From Clostridium amylolyticum (lineage in GTDB: Bacteria; Bacillota; Clostridia; Clostridiales; Clostridiaceae), in the NCBI RefSeq assembly GCF_900142075.1, contig NZ_FQZO01000004.1, positions 62,001 to 126,000 of the forward strand: a DNA stretch of 64,000 bases. Reading direction: 5' to 3'. The notes beneath the pieces are model-generated. The model was not told the origin of the DNA. It searched no databases and saw nothing but the letters and a program-made list of their open reading frames with translations. Position numbers and translations under genes: made by a program. Below, in pieces: positions 1 through 8,852 of this stretch. Numbering within the stretch: the first letter of the stretch is position 1; every line of letters starts with the position of its first letter.

Positions 1-379
1 GTGCATAATCCATGCCATTAAATCGCATTTTATTCACTCCAGAGTTTGTAGAAGCACTTAAAGCTAAAAGGGTGTCTCTTACCTTTATATCTTTATTTAT
101 AGAGCCACAAGTGCCTACTCTTATTAAATTCTTAACACCATAAAACTTAATAAGTTCGTTTACATATATAGAGATTGAAGGTATTCCCATACCAGTTCCC
201 TGTACAGATACTCTCTTTCCCTTATAATAACCTGTGAAGCCCAGCATACCTCTTACTTCATTATAGCAAGTACAGTTTTCTAAATACTTCTCTGCAATAA
301 ATTTTGCCCTTAAAGGATCTCCAGGCAGCAATATACTTTCTGCAATATCCCCAGGTTTTGCTCCAATATGTGTACTCAT
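1..379 (-). CDS. deoD: Purine-nucleoside phosphorylase DeoD, N-terminal part (cut by window edge)
   Basis: The first 126 codons of a DeoD-type purine nucleoside phosphorylase, which splits (deoxy)nucleosides with phosphate to free base plus (deoxy)ribose 1-phosphate in cytosolic salvage. Seen directly: MSTHIGAKPGDIAE at the start, then LLPGDPLRAKFIAE, the phosphate-binding GDPLRA stretch typical of the hexameric DeoD family, then VQGTGMGIPS and RVGTCGS. The ATG at 377-379 has AATAGGAGGAAT directly upstream as ribosome binding site. The usual length is about 235 aa, so the C-terminal half, including the catalytic Asp region, lies outside the window. The downstream neighbour is therefore unknown. 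Confidence 0.93.
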   Translation of the reverse strand, partial: MSTHIGAKPGDIAESILLPGDPLRAKFIAEKYLENCTCYNEVRGMLGFTGYYKGKRVSVQGTGMGIPSISIYVNELIKFYGVKNLIRVGTCGSINKDIKVRDTLLALSASTNSGVNKMRFNGMDYA

Positions 380-428
380 TATTATTCCTCCTATTAACCT
401 TTAAATGTTTAAAGTTTTCCGTATATGT

Positions 429-459
429 ATTATATCATTGAAGTAGGTATAATAATCAA
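429..459 (-). promoter_or_regulatory. Possible deoD promoter
   Basis: On the minus strand TTGATT (454-459) and TATAAT (429-434) are separated by 19 bases, about 50 bases upstream of the deoD start. The -10 is perfect but the spacer is two bases longer than ideal, so this is a tentative sigma-A promoter. Confidence 0.35.
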
Positions 460-473
460 TGTATTTATAAAAA

Positions 474-501
474 AACAGTTACTTCATTAGAAATAACTGT
501 T
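474..501 (-). terminator. Terminator after the lytic transglycosylase gene
   Basis: Stem AACAGTTA (474-481) pairs with TAACTGTT (494-501). On the minus strand it is followed by a run of T. It lies just past the stop of the minus-strand gene at 511. Confidence 0.75.
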
Positions 502-510
502 AAATGCATA

Positions 511-1203
511 TTATATCACTTTTGAATTTTTATTATAATAATTCATTACTTTTTTTACATAGTTTTGTGTTTCCTTAGGCATTTTATATATATCTTGTAA
601 AGAAGTCACCCCTCTTCTTCTTACGGTGCCTGGACCGGCATTATAAGCCATAAGGGACATTTCTATATTCTTATACTTATCTAAAAAGCCTTTTAGCTGC
701 TTAATGCCTCCTCTAATATTGTCTTCTATATCAAAGGGATTCTTTACTCCATCCTCTACGCAGTTTTCCGGCATAAGCTGCATTAAACCCATAGCTCCAG
801 CACTAGATACACACAAAGGATTGTAGTCTGACTCTTGCTTTATAATAGCATGAATTAAATTACTATCCACATCAAACTCCTTAGAGTATTTTTCCACCGC
901 ACTATTTATTAAGTTCATTTTTTGTGAGGTGCTTTCTTTTATCTTATTTGTACTTTTATAAGCAGCTTCTTTTATAGCAGTGATGGTTTGTAAGCTGCTA
1001 TCTTCTTGTAAGGTTAAGCTGTTCAAATTTTCACCTAGAAAGTTAGAACTTAACCCTGAAAGGTCAAAGTCAGGATTTTCTGTTGCTGCTTTCATAAGAC
1101 TTTCTAAAACTATTTCAAAAGCAGGTCCATCTCCTAAAGTCTTTTTCATAAATGATGATAAAATTTGAAGTCCTAAAACATCTTCAGGCTTATTTATATT
1201 CAT
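511..1203 (-). CDS. Lytic transglycosylase, SLT domain (CwlQ-like)
   Basis: A 230-residue soluble-transglycosylase-type enzyme that cleaves the MurNAc-GlcNAc bond of peptidoglycan with formation of 1,6-anhydroMurNAc. The catalytic domain occupies roughly residues 105-225. It shows IIKQESDYNP with the catalytic Glu near 124, AGAMGLMQLMP, LMAYNAGPG and ETQNYVKKVM, all standard SLT motifs. The first 100 residues are helical and show no signal peptide or membrane segment, as in short Firmicute SLT proteins such as CwlQ, so the export route is not evident. Single gene with its own terminator; the neighbouring genes are functionally unrelated. Confidence 0.88.
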   Translation of the reverse strand: MNINKPEDVLGLQILSSFMKKTLGDGPAFEIVLESLMKAATENPDFDLSGLSSNFLGENLNSLTLQEDSSLQTITAIKEAAYKSTNKIKESTSQKMNLINSAVEKYSKEFDVDSNLIHAIIKQESDYNPLCVSSAGAMGLMQLMPENCVEDGVKNPFDIEDNIRGGIKQLKGFLDKYKNIEMSLMAYNAGPGTVRRRGVTSLQDIYKMPKETQNYVKKVMNYYNKNSKVI

Positions 1204-1253
1204 TTGTACACCACCTTTAGTAAAGCTAAGTTATTTATCGTATAGTTTTTTAT

Positions 1254-3254
1254 TTAATTAACCTCTAATTTAAATATATCATAATCTTCATAAGATACTT
1301 TTTTATAAAAGCTTCTGCTTAAGGCTAGCAATCTATATGTCCCGCTTATAAAAGGTATAAAGGTATAATAATTCTTTTTACTATATCTTTGAACCAATTT
1401 CCAGTTTTCTTCTTCCATTAGATAAAATTCATAACATACATCCTTACCGCCCTCACTATTTACCACGAAAGTTACTTCTTCATTTCTCTTAGCCTTTACT
1501 AAGCTGCTTTTTATCTTGGTATTAGTTACAGGTAAAGCTTCATGGATATAAATTTTGGTTTCCTTCTTTTCATCGTAACCTTCTTTACATTGTATATTTT
1601 TAGAATAAATCTCCAAATTATACTTTCCACTTACCTTGGGAGTAAATTTGAATTTCTTAACTTTACTATACTCTGTAGATTCAACAGGATGCCCATTAAT
1701 GCTAATACAATATTTTAAAAGAGTTTCTTTAGCATTTTGAGTTATCACTTCAATTTCTATGTCATCTTCCACCATATAATATTCCTTAGAGGGTATGAGT
1801 ATATAGTCTATAATACCTGGTATATAGTCTCTTACATTAAAAAATATAAAGGTATGACTATCATAATCCTTGTGAGAATATTTATCCCTTACCCTTATTT
1901 CTAGTTCATACTCTCCTGACTGTTCCGGAGTGAAATTAACCCAATTGGCAATGCCAAAATTTATTTTTTCCACTTCCTCCTTATCTTTATATACTATAAA
2001 GGAGTATCTTAATTCATTGCCACCATCTGCAGAAACTGTAATATTAATAGGTTTATTCTTCACATAATTTTTATCCTTGCTAAGGGCCACATCCCTTATC
2101 TTTACCGGTTTAAACAGCTTTTCTTCCACTAGGTATTCAAGGCTTGTACACTCTTCATAATCACCTGAATAACTCTCATCCTTTACATATAATGAAAGCT
2201 TATATTCACCAGGATATTTAGTTTCCCAAAGAAAGCTGTTATTTCTTATAAAGCCGCTGTCTTCACCATGTTTTCCTTCTATCATGTATCTATATAAAAG
2301 GTTACGCCCACCTTCTACCATGGCTTTTAATAGAATCTTGGTTCCTGTGGTTTGAGGGGAGGTAAAATCCGTAGTGAAACTTTTTATCACTATAGGCTTA
2401 TATGGCTTTATATCATAAACTATAATTGCTCTATCATCAAAATCTTCCGTAGAATACATATCTTTTGCCATGCATAACAATTTATAGCTGCCCGGCTCCC
2501 TTTCTGTGAAGGATATCATTCTTTTACTGGAATAATCCTGGATACATAGAGCTTTTCCTTTATTGTCTATTTTAACAAACTTATACAGCACCATTCGGCT
2601 ATCTTCATGTCTTGCATCCACTTGAAATATTAGTTCCTTATCCGTTAAAAGTTCAGTAGATAAACATTTAAAATCAGTGATTTGTACTTTTTCTATCTCA
2701 GATACTATGAAACTTATAGTCCTGAAGTCATCAAAATTATTTTTTGATTCAATGGTTTTGCATTCTACTAATATCTCATGCTTACCAGGCTCATTAGCTG
2801 TGAATAGAAATTCATTTTCACTGTTATAATCTCTAATTAGCTCCCACCCATCTTTTCCACTTATCCAATACTTATACATTACTGGCTTAACGGTGGTTTC
2901 TACCATGACACTTAGTTTTTCCCCTTGTAACAATTCTCTTCTGTCTATGTTTACGCTTTGTATTATGTCTTCTTCCACGGCACCAATAATATAATCTGCT
3001 TTTGCTGCAGCATCAAAGGATTTTTTGCCATCTTTTTTCTTTCCTTGAATCATTAAAGTATATTTACCATCTATTTTTGGCTTCCATATACAAAAGTTTT
3101 CTTCACTAAAATCCTGGATAGTTGTCCAAATCCCATCTATTCCAGCATTAAATTTATATAAATAATCTGGCTGAACATCTATAACAGATATTTCTATGGG
3201 AGTGTCCTTAACCTGTGGACTCTCTTTACTAAATTTTAAAATAATCTCATTCAT
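1254..3254 (-). CDS. Triple-tyrosine (Y_Y_Y) repeat protein
   Basis: A 666-residue protein made almost entirely of about seven tandem modules of 90-100 residues. Each has an opening strand, a central YKFVK/YRYMI/LRYSF-like strand (…YKYWI…, …LLYRYM…, …LLKYCI…), and a closing GKYTLMI/GEYKLSL/GKYNLEI strand followed by K(D/S)…YD. This pattern matches the Y_Y_Y beta-sandwich domains that clostridia often attach to cell-wall hydrolases or sensors. No enzymatic domain, signal peptide or membrane segment is visible, so the protein may be cytoplasmic or exported by a non-classical route. The start ATG is preceded by AAAAGGGTGAAAAGGG. Function unknown; a binding or scaffold role is inference. Confidence 0.7.
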   Translation of the reverse strand: MNEIILKFSKESPQVKDTPIEISVIDVQPDYLYKFNAGIDGIWTTIQDFSEENFCIWKPKIDGKYTLMIQGKKKDGKKSFDAAAKADYIIGAVEEDIIQSVNIDRRELLQGEKLSVMVETTVKPVMYKYWISGKDGWELIRDYNSENEFLFTANEPGKHEILVECKTIESKNNFDDFRTISFIVSEIEKVQITDFKCLSTELLTDKELIFQVDARHEDSRMVLYKFVKIDNKGKALCIQDYSSKRMISFTEREPGSYKLLCMAKDMYSTEDFDDRAIIVYDIKPYKPIVIKSFTTDFTSPQTTGTKILLKAMVEGGRNLLYRYMIEGKHGEDSGFIRNNSFLWETKYPGEYKLSLYVKDESYSGDYEECTSLEYLVEEKLFKPVKIRDVALSKDKNYVKNKPINITVSADGGNELRYSFIVYKDKEEVEKINFGIANWVNFTPEQSGEYELEIRVRDKYSHKDYDSHTFIFFNVRDYIPGIIDYILIPSKEYYMVEDDIEIEVITQNAKETLLKYCISINGHPVESTEYSKVKKFKFTPKVSGKYNLEIYSKNIQCKEGYDEKKETKIYIHEALPVTNTKIKSSLVKAKRNEEVTFVVNSEGGKDVCYEFYLMEEENWKLVQRYSKKNYYTFIPFISGTYRLLALSRSFYKKVSYEDYDIFKLEVN

Positions 3255-3404
3255 CCCTTTTCACCCTTTTCCATAAGTACTTTCCCAAATTAATTATACT
3301 ATACTCCCATAATTTGTCACTATATATATTGATAATTGGGGAATAATTTTAATAATAATTTAAAATTATTTTTTATTAAACTAAAATGAAGGAGGAACTA
3401 CATT

Positions 3405-3596
3405 TTGAAAAACTATGTAGAAGATACCAACAATCCAGATAATACCCCTAATAAAATCACCTTAGGCATCATGAGTAACGCTCAAGGTCCCGGTCTTCCC
3501 TTTATAGCTCCAAAAACCTTAGGAGGAAATATCTTTCTACCAGATGGGAGTATTGAAGATAATAAGACACCTAGAGGATTTAAACCTGGTGATTAG
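3405..3596 (+). CDS. Small hypothetical protein with TTG start
   Basis: A 63-residue polar protein rich in Asn, Pro and Gly (TPNKITLGIMSNAQGPGLPF, then LPDGSIEDN). The reading frame opens with TTG at 3405-3407, and AAGGAGG sits nine bases upstream, a strong ribosome binding site that supports real translation despite the rare start codon. It is one of very few plus-strand genes in the first 30 kb and stands alone between a divergent neighbour and a bidirectional terminator. No membrane segment, cysteine motif or known domain is visible. I do not recognise the family. Confidence 0.6.
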   Translation: MKNYVEDTNNPDNTPNKITLGIMSNAQGPGLPFIAPKTLGGNIFLPDGSIEDNKTPRGFKPGD

Positions 3597-3660
3597 AAAA
3601 ATTAAAGCATAAGGTAAAAACTCATAAGAAACTTCAATTAACCTCATAATAAGTAAAAAG

Positions 3661-3690
3661 CCCTCAAAGAATATTATTATCCCTTGAGGG
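3661..3690. terminator. Bidirectional terminator between convergent genes
   Basis: CCCTCAA (3661-3667) pairs with TTGAGGG (3684-3690). T runs follow on both strands (TTTT on plus, CTTTTTA on minus). It separates the plus-strand small gene ending at 3596 from yaiI ending at 3696. Confidence 0.75.
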
Positions 3691-3695
3691 TTTTC

Positions 3696-4136
3696 CTATT
3701 TATTTTCTTTTTCTATTAAAAAAATCAAATTCTTGTATAGTCTATAATCATCTTCGGTACTTCTTTTTTTAATAGAAGAGGTTCTTCCACCACCTCTTCT
3801 AACCTTTTGGGATAAATGTCTTTCAAAAAGTAACCTATCTATGTTTTCTTCATCATAGATATATCCTTTAGGACCTATAGCAAAGGCTTTCTTACCTAGT
3901 GCCATAGCTGCTACCCCAAAGTCTTGAGTTACTACAATATCTTGTTTTTCACAGATATTTATAAGGTGCATATCTACACTTTGAAAACCGCTATCCACAT
4001 ATACCACTTCGCTATAATCACTATGGAGAGAATGGTTTAGGTCACAAATCATAATAACCTTTATATTATTCTCCTTGGCAGCCTTTTCAATGACATCCCT
4101 ACCTGGACATGCATCTGCATCCACCAGTATTTTCAT
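3696..4136 (-). CDS. yaiI: YaiI/YqxD family PIN-like protein (DUF188)
   Basis: A 146-residue member of the YaiI/YqxD (DUF188) family, PIN-like proteins of unresolved biochemical role that may act on nucleic acid. The sequence has the family signature at the N terminus, MKILVDADACPGR, with paired acidic residues, then VTQDFGVAAMALGKKA in the middle and a basic RRGGGRT segment near residue 115. Length is normal for the family. The start lies two bases downstream of the pgi stop codon, so the two genes are very probably co-transcribed, though no functional link is obvious. Confidence 0.88.
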   Translation of the reverse strand: MKILVDADACPGRDVIEKAAKENNIKVIMICDLNHSLHSDYSEVVYVDSGFQSVDMHLINICEKQDIVVTQDFGVAAMALGKKAFAIGPKGYIYDEENIDRLLFERHLSQKVRRGGGRTSSIKKRSTEDDYRLYKNLIFLIEKENK

Positions 4137-4137
4137 A

Positions 4138-5487
4138 TTACAATCTCTTTTCTAATTCTGTTTTCATATCTTCATAACCAGGTTTTCCCAAAAGAGCAAA
4201 CATGTTCTTTTTATAAGCTTCTACTCCCGGCTGATCAAAAGGATTTATTCCAAGCAAATATCCGCTTATTCCACAAGCTTTTTCGAAGAAATATACCATT
4301 TGTCCAAAATAATAAGGTGTTAAAGCTGGTACATTGATAACTATATTAGGAACGCCTCCATCATTATGAGCTAAAACTGTTCCTTGGAAAGCTTTTTTAT
4401 TAACAAAATCCATAGTTTTTCCTGCTAAGAAATTTAATCCATCTATATTTTCTGCGCTTTCTTCTATGATGATTTCTTTTTTAGATTTTTCCACATTTAT
4501 TACAGTTTCAAATATGTTTCTTATACCTTCTTGGATATACTGTCCCATGGAATGAAGGTCTGTGGAGAAATCTACTGCAGCTGGGAATATACCTTTATTA
4601 TCCTTGCCTTCACTTTCTCCATAAAGCTGTTTCCACCATTCTCCGAAATAATGAAGGTTCGGTTCATAATTTACTATTATTTCAGTGGTTTTGCCCTTTC
4701 TATAAAGAGCATTTCTAGCAGCAGCATATTGATAGCATTGGTTGTCTTTTAAACTGCTGGTAGAATACTCTTCTCTAGCATCTGCTGCCCCTTTCATCAG
4801 CTCACCTATGTCTATGCCTGCACAAGCTATAGGTAAAAGCCCTACTGCAGTAAGAACTGAAAATCTTCCTCCCACATCATCAGGTATTACAAAAGTTTCA
4901 TATCCTTCTGCATCAGCTAAGGTTTTTAATGCTCCCTTCGCTTTGTCTGTGGTAGCAAAAATTCTTTCTTTTGCCCCTTCTTTACCATATTTCTTTTCCA
5001 AATACTCTTTAAATATTCTAAAAGCGATGGCTGGTTCTGTGGTGGTTCCAGATTTTGATATAACGTTGACGCTTATGTCTTTTCCTTCTACAGCCTCTAG
5101 CAATTCACTCATATATGTAGAGCTTATATTATTCCCTGCAAACAATATTACTGGGGCATCCTTTTTATTATTTGGAAGCAAACCATAAAAGCTATGGTTA
5201 AGCATTTCTATAGCTGCTCTTGCTCCTAGGTAAGATCCTCCAATGCCTATAACCACTAAAATTTCTGAGTTTTTTTTAATTTTTTCAGCAGCCTTTTGTA
5301 TCCTTTGAAATTCAGCTTTATCATAATTTATTGGAAGGTCAATCCAACCTAAAAAATCACTGCCTGAACCTGTTTTATTGTGAAGCATATGATGAGCAGC
5401 ATCTATCATTTGCTGAAGATTATGGGTTTCATGCTCATTTAAATAAGGTTTTGTTTTGCTTAGATCAAGTGTTATCTTATCTGTCAT
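4138..5487 (-). CDS. pgi: Glucose-6-phosphate isomerase
   Basis: A 449-residue cytosolic isomerase that interconverts glucose 6-phosphate and fructose 6-phosphate in glycolysis and gluconeogenesis. The short Firmicute type (about 450 aa) is matched exactly. Visible motifs are IGGSYLGARA for sugar-phosphate binding, SKSGTTTEPA for phosphate contacts, the PGI signature region DVGGRFSVLTAVGLLP, and GQYIQEG further on. An AGGGATAT segment precedes the ATG. First gene of a two-gene unit with yaiI. Confidence 0.97.
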   Translation of the reverse strand: MTDKITLDLSKTKPYLNEHETHNLQQMIDAAHHMLHNKTGSGSDFLGWIDLPINYDKAEFQRIQKAAEKIKKNSEILVVIGIGGSYLGARAAIEMLNHSFYGLLPNNKKDAPVILFAGNNISSTYMSELLEAVEGKDISVNVISKSGTTTEPAIAFRIFKEYLEKKYGKEGAKERIFATTDKAKGALKTLADAEGYETFVIPDDVGGRFSVLTAVGLLPIACAGIDIGELMKGAADAREEYSTSSLKDNQCYQYAAARNALYRKGKTTEIIVNYEPNLHYFGEWWKQLYGESEGKDNKGIFPAAVDFSTDLHSMGQYIQEGIRNIFETVINVEKSKKEIIIEESAENIDGLNFLAGKTMDFVNKKAFQGTVLAHNDGGVPNIVINVPALTPYYFGQMVYFFEKACGISGYLLGINPFDQPGVEAYKKNMFALLGKPGYEDMKTELEKRL

Positions 5488-5632
5488 AATATCCCTCCAT
5501 AATGTAAATATTTTATATAATTTTTATTTCGTACTACCTGGAATTTTATACTATTAAGCTTAATAAATCAATATTTCTACATTAACCTTGTGAAATATCA
5601 TAAAAATTAAACTTAATATAAAGGTTTTAAAT

Positions 5633-5833
5633 CTATCTTAGCCAAACCTTAGTAATGAACAGCATCACAAGTATAGCTATAATAACTGCTATAAAGGTCA
5701 TAGGCAAGATAATAACATATTGAGCTATCACCAGTGCCAGTAAATCTTTAAAGCCTAGTTTTTCCTTTGGTAGGTCTTCTGGAATCTCAGGTTTATTATC
5801 CTGCAAATCAGGACGTTGTCTAAAATCAAACAA
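5633..5833 (-). CDS. Small single-pass membrane protein
   Basis: A 66-residue protein with a charged, Pro-rich N-terminal third (PEIPEDLPKEKLGFKD) and a hydrophobic C-terminal segment of 25-30 residues that should span the membrane once. A GTG nine bases further upstream would place the ribosome binding site GAGGTG inside the start codon. The TTG at 5831-5833 gives normal spacing from the same site, so I use TTG. Stands alone between pgi and the opp operon. No family recognised. Confidence 0.55.
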   Translation of the reverse strand: MFDFRQRPDLQDNKPEIPEDLPKEKLGFKDLLALVIAQYVIILPMTFIAVIIAILVMLFITKVWLR

Positions 5834-5919
5834 TAAAATCACCTCAAGGATAGTTTAAATTATAATATTATTAATTATACCATAGCATTAATTAAATATA
5901 TATTAGCACTTATAAAAAC

Positions 5920-5955
5920 AAAACCTAAGCAGTGTAATTTCTCTGCTTAGGTTTT
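5920..5955 (-). terminator. Terminator of the opp operon
   Basis: A 13-base-pair perfect stem, AAAACCTAAGCAG (5920-5932) with CTGCTTAGGTTTT (5943-5955), loop of ten, immediately after the oppF stop at 5959. Confidence 0.85.
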
Positions 5956-5958
5956 AAA

Positions 5959-6933
5959 TTACTTAACTAGATGACAAGCAACAAAGTGCTCATTTCCAAC
6001 ATTTTTGTATAATGGAACTTCCTTCTTACATATATCCATAGCATAAGGACATCTTGTATGGAACTTACATCCTGATGGAGGATTAGCAGGGCTAGGAATA
6101 TCTCCACTTAATATAATTCTATCTCTCTTTAGGGTTGGATCTGGTATTGGAACTGCGGAAAGCAGTGCCTTAGTATATGGGTGCAATGGATTATCGTAAA
6201 GCTCTTTCTTTGGTGCAAGCTCTACTAAGGATCCTAAGTACATAACTCCAACTCTATGACTTAAGTGTTTAACTACGCTTAGGTCATGGGATATAAATAG
6301 ATAAGAGAATCCCATCTCTTCTTGAAGCTCACTCATAAGGTTTATAATCTGAGATTGAATAGAAACGTCCAGAGCTGAAACCGGCTCATCCGCTACTATA
6401 AAGCTAGGGTTTAATATAAGAGCTCTAGCTATACCTATTCTCTGTCTTTGTCCACCTGAGAACTCATGAGGGTATCTTCTTATATGATAAGGAGCTAGTC
6501 CACATCTTTCTAAAGTTGCTAAAACCCTATCTGAAACTTCATTTTTATTGCAAAGATGATGATCTATTAAGGACTCACCTATGATTTCTCCAACGCTCAT
6601 TCTTGGGTTTAGAGAACTATATGGGTCTTGGAATATCATTTGCATATGAGGTCTCATTCTTCTAAGTTCCTCTTTTTTAAGCTTAAATATATCTTTATCT
6701 TCAAAATATACATTTCCAGCAGTTTTGTCAAATAATCTTAAAATGGTTCTTCCAGTAGTGGATTTACCGCAACCTGACTCACCAACTAAGCCTAACGTTT
6801 CTCCTCTTTTTAATTCAAAAGAAACATCATCTACAGCTTTTACATTACCAACTACCCTAGAGAACACTCCAGCTTTGATAGGAAAGTATTTTTTTAAGTT
6901 TTCAACTTTTAAAATAACATCTGACTGTGCCAT
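5959..6933 (-). CDS. oppF: Oligopeptide ABC transporter ATP-binding protein OppF
   Basis: A 324-residue ABC ATPase that powers uptake of short peptides. It has Walker A GESGCGKST (near residue 55), signature SGGQRQR, Walker B VADEPVSALD, and the C-terminal oligopeptide/dipeptide extension with Cys residues (CKFHTRCP…DICKKE), which in this family can hold an iron-sulfur cluster. The start ATG lies three bases after the oppD stop, so translation is probably coupled. Last gene of oppBCDF; a strong terminator follows. The substrate could also be dipeptides (Dpp) rather than longer peptides, which sequence alone does not settle. Confidence 0.93.
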   Translation of the reverse strand: MAQSDVILKVENLKKYFPIKAGVFSRVVGNVKAVDDVSFELKRGETLGLVGESGCGKSTTGRTILRLFDKTAGNVYFEDKDIFKLKKEELRRMRPHMQMIFQDPYSSLNPRMSVGEIIGESLIDHHLCNKNEVSDRVLATLERCGLAPYHIRRYPHEFSGGQRQRIGIARALILNPSFIVADEPVSALDVSIQSQIINLMSELQEEMGFSYLFISHDLSVVKHLSHRVGVMYLGSLVELAPKKELYDNPLHPYTKALLSAVPIPDPTLKRDRIILSGDIPSPANPPSGCKFHTRCPYAMDICKKEVPLYKNVGNEHFVACHLVK

Positions 6934-6936
6934 AGC

Positions 6937-7917
6937 TTACTTTCCCTCCTCATATAGCCAACAAGCAACTTTATGTCTTTCATTAACATTTATTAAATGT
7001 GGCTGTTTTTCTTTACATACCTTCATGCATTTATCGCATCTTGAGCTAAAGTAGCAATTATCAGGCATACCTATAGGATTAGGAACTTGTCCTGGTATTG
7101 AATATAATCTATTTCCTGTTTCTTTATTTAGTACAGGTTTAGATTTTAATAATCCTACAGTGTAAGGATGAAGAGGATTCTTAAATAACTCTTCTACTGG
7201 TGCTTCTTCTATAACTTTACCAGCATACATAACTACAACATAGTCAGCCATTTCAGCAACAACACCTAGATCGTGAGTTATTAACAGTATGGATGTATTT
7301 AATTTCTTCTTTATATCTCTCATAAGATCAAGGATCTGTGCTTGTATGGTAACGTCAAGAGCTGTAGTAGGCTCATCTGCAATCAATAGTTTTGGGTTAC
7401 AGGATACAGCCATAGCTATCATAACTCTTTGTCTCATGCCACCACTTAATTCATGAGGATATGCATTCATTATTTCTTCCGCTCTTGGAATACCTATAAT
7501 TTTAAGTACTTCAATAGCCTTTTTCGCTGCTGCTTCTTTTGAAAGCTTTTGATGTAGTATTATAGCTTCACAAATTTGATCTCCTACCTTAAATACAGGG
7601 TTTAAAGAGGTCATGGGCTCTTGGAATATAACAGATACATCATTACCTCTTATATTTCTCATTTCTGCCTCTGTAAGCTTAAGCACATCTTTTCCTTCAA
7701 ATAATATTTCTCCACCTTCTATTCTTCCAGGAGGCGTAGGGATAAGTCTCATAAGAGACATAGCTGTAACTGATTTACCGCAGCCAGATTCACCAACTAC
7801 ACAAACAGTTTCTCCCTCTTTTATTTTAAAGCTAACGTCGTTAACCGCTTTTACCACTCCATCACTAGTATGGAAGTAGGTTTTAAGATTCTTAAATTCT
7901 ACTAAGTTCTTTGCCAT
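6937..7917 (-). CDS. oppD: Oligopeptide ABC transporter ATP-binding protein OppD
   Basis: A 326-residue ABC ATPase, the heterodimer partner of OppF. Walker A GESGCGKSV, signature SGGMRQR and Walker B IADEPTTALD are intact, and the C terminus has the oligopeptide-transporter extension with four cysteines (CYFSSRCDKCMKVC). It shares clear internal similarity with OppF, as expected for the paralogous ATPase pair. The gene starts 12 bases after oppC, and the RBS GGAGG is contained in that gap. Third gene of the operon. Confidence 0.93.
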   Translation of the reverse strand: MAKNLVEFKNLKTYFHTSDGVVKAVNDVSFKIKEGETVCVVGESGCGKSVTAMSLMRLIPTPPGRIEGGEILFEGKDVLKLTEAEMRNIRGNDVSVIFQEPMTSLNPVFKVGDQICEAIILHQKLSKEAAAKKAIEVLKIIGIPRAEEIMNAYPHELSGGMRQRVMIAMAVSCNPKLLIADEPTTALDVTIQAQILDLMRDIKKKLNTSILLITHDLGVVAEMADYVVVMYAGKVIEEAPVEELFKNPLHPYTVGLLKSKPVLNKETGNRLYSIPGQVPNPIGMPDNCYFSSRCDKCMKVCKEKQPHLINVNERHKVACWLYEEGK

Positions 7918-7929
7918 CTTCTCTACCTC

Positions 7930-8841
7930 CTACACTTTCAACTTAGGATCCAGAGCATCTCTTAATCCGTCACCAAAAAGATTTATGGACATAACTGTTA
8001 AGAATATGCATATTCCTGGTGGCATCCATAACCATGGCATATTCTGAAGTGTATATGAATCATTAACAACTTGTATCATATTACCCCAGGTAGGTGTAGG
8101 TGGTGTAACCCCTAGACCTAAGAAGCTTAAGCTTGACTCTGTTAGTATCGCTCCACCAATACCAAGGGTTGCACTAACTATTATAGATGCAAAGGTATTT
8201 GGTAAAAGGTGACTAAACATTTTTCTTCTATCTCTTAATCCTAATGCTTCTGCAGCCTGCATAAACTCCTGCTCTCTTAAGGAAAGGATTTGTCCTCTAA
8301 CCAAACGACATAGTCCTGGCCAGCTAAGTAAGCCTATAATAAACATAACTATAAATATTCTTTTTTCTGGAGTTACTTTAAGGTCTGACATAACAGCCCC
8401 AAGCATAATTAGAAGTGGAAGGAATGGGAAGCATAAGAATATATCAACAATTCTCATGATAATAGCATCTACTATTCCACCATAATAACCTGCAAGTACT
8501 CCTAATGAAGCTCCTATAATAACTTCTATGGTAACTGCTACAAAGCCAACAGCTAAGGAAATTCTGCCAGCTTGCATCAATCTAGCAAGGACGTCTCTTC
8601 CTAAGTTGTCAGTACCTAAAATATGTTGTGCAGATGGTGCTGATTCGATATTTAAGAAATCCAGGTGATTCATATCATAAGGATATATCATAGGTCCAAA
8701 AACAGACACTAAAGTTAGGATCATCAATATGATAAGACCTGTCATTGCAAGCTTATTTTTTCTAAGCCTTTTCCAGGCCACACGCCAAGGGCTTTCAATT
8801 TTTTCTTTTTTTATAGCTGCTTGTACATTAGCTTCGCTCAT
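7930..8841 (-). CDS. oppC: Oligopeptide ABC transporter permease OppC
   Basis: A 303-residue inner-membrane permease. A cytosolic N-terminal segment of about 35 residues (SPWRVAWKRLRKNKLA, the OppC_N signature) is followed by a membrane helix and the BPD_transp_1 core. The EAA-loop contact site for the ATPases reads EAALGLRDRRKMFSHLLPN near residue 200. The C terminus has the usual GDGLRDALDPKLK ending. Eleven bases separate it from oppB. Pairs with OppB to form the peptide channel. Confidence 0.93.
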   Translation of the reverse strand: MSEANVQAAIKKEKIESPWRVAWKRLRKNKLAMTGLIILMILTLVSVFGPMIYPYDMNHLDFLNIESAPSAQHILGTDNLGRDVLARLMQAGRISLAVGFVAVTIEVIIGASLGVLAGYYGGIVDAIIMRIVDIFLCFPFLPLLIMLGAVMSDLKVTPEKRIFIVMFIIGLLSWPGLCRLVRGQILSLREQEFMQAAEALGLRDRRKMFSHLLPNTFASIIVSATLGIGGAILTESSLSFLGLGVTPPTPTWGNMIQVVNDSYTLQNMPWLWMPPGICIFLTVMSINLFGDGLRDALDPKLKV

Positions 8842-8852
8842 CTTGGCACCTC

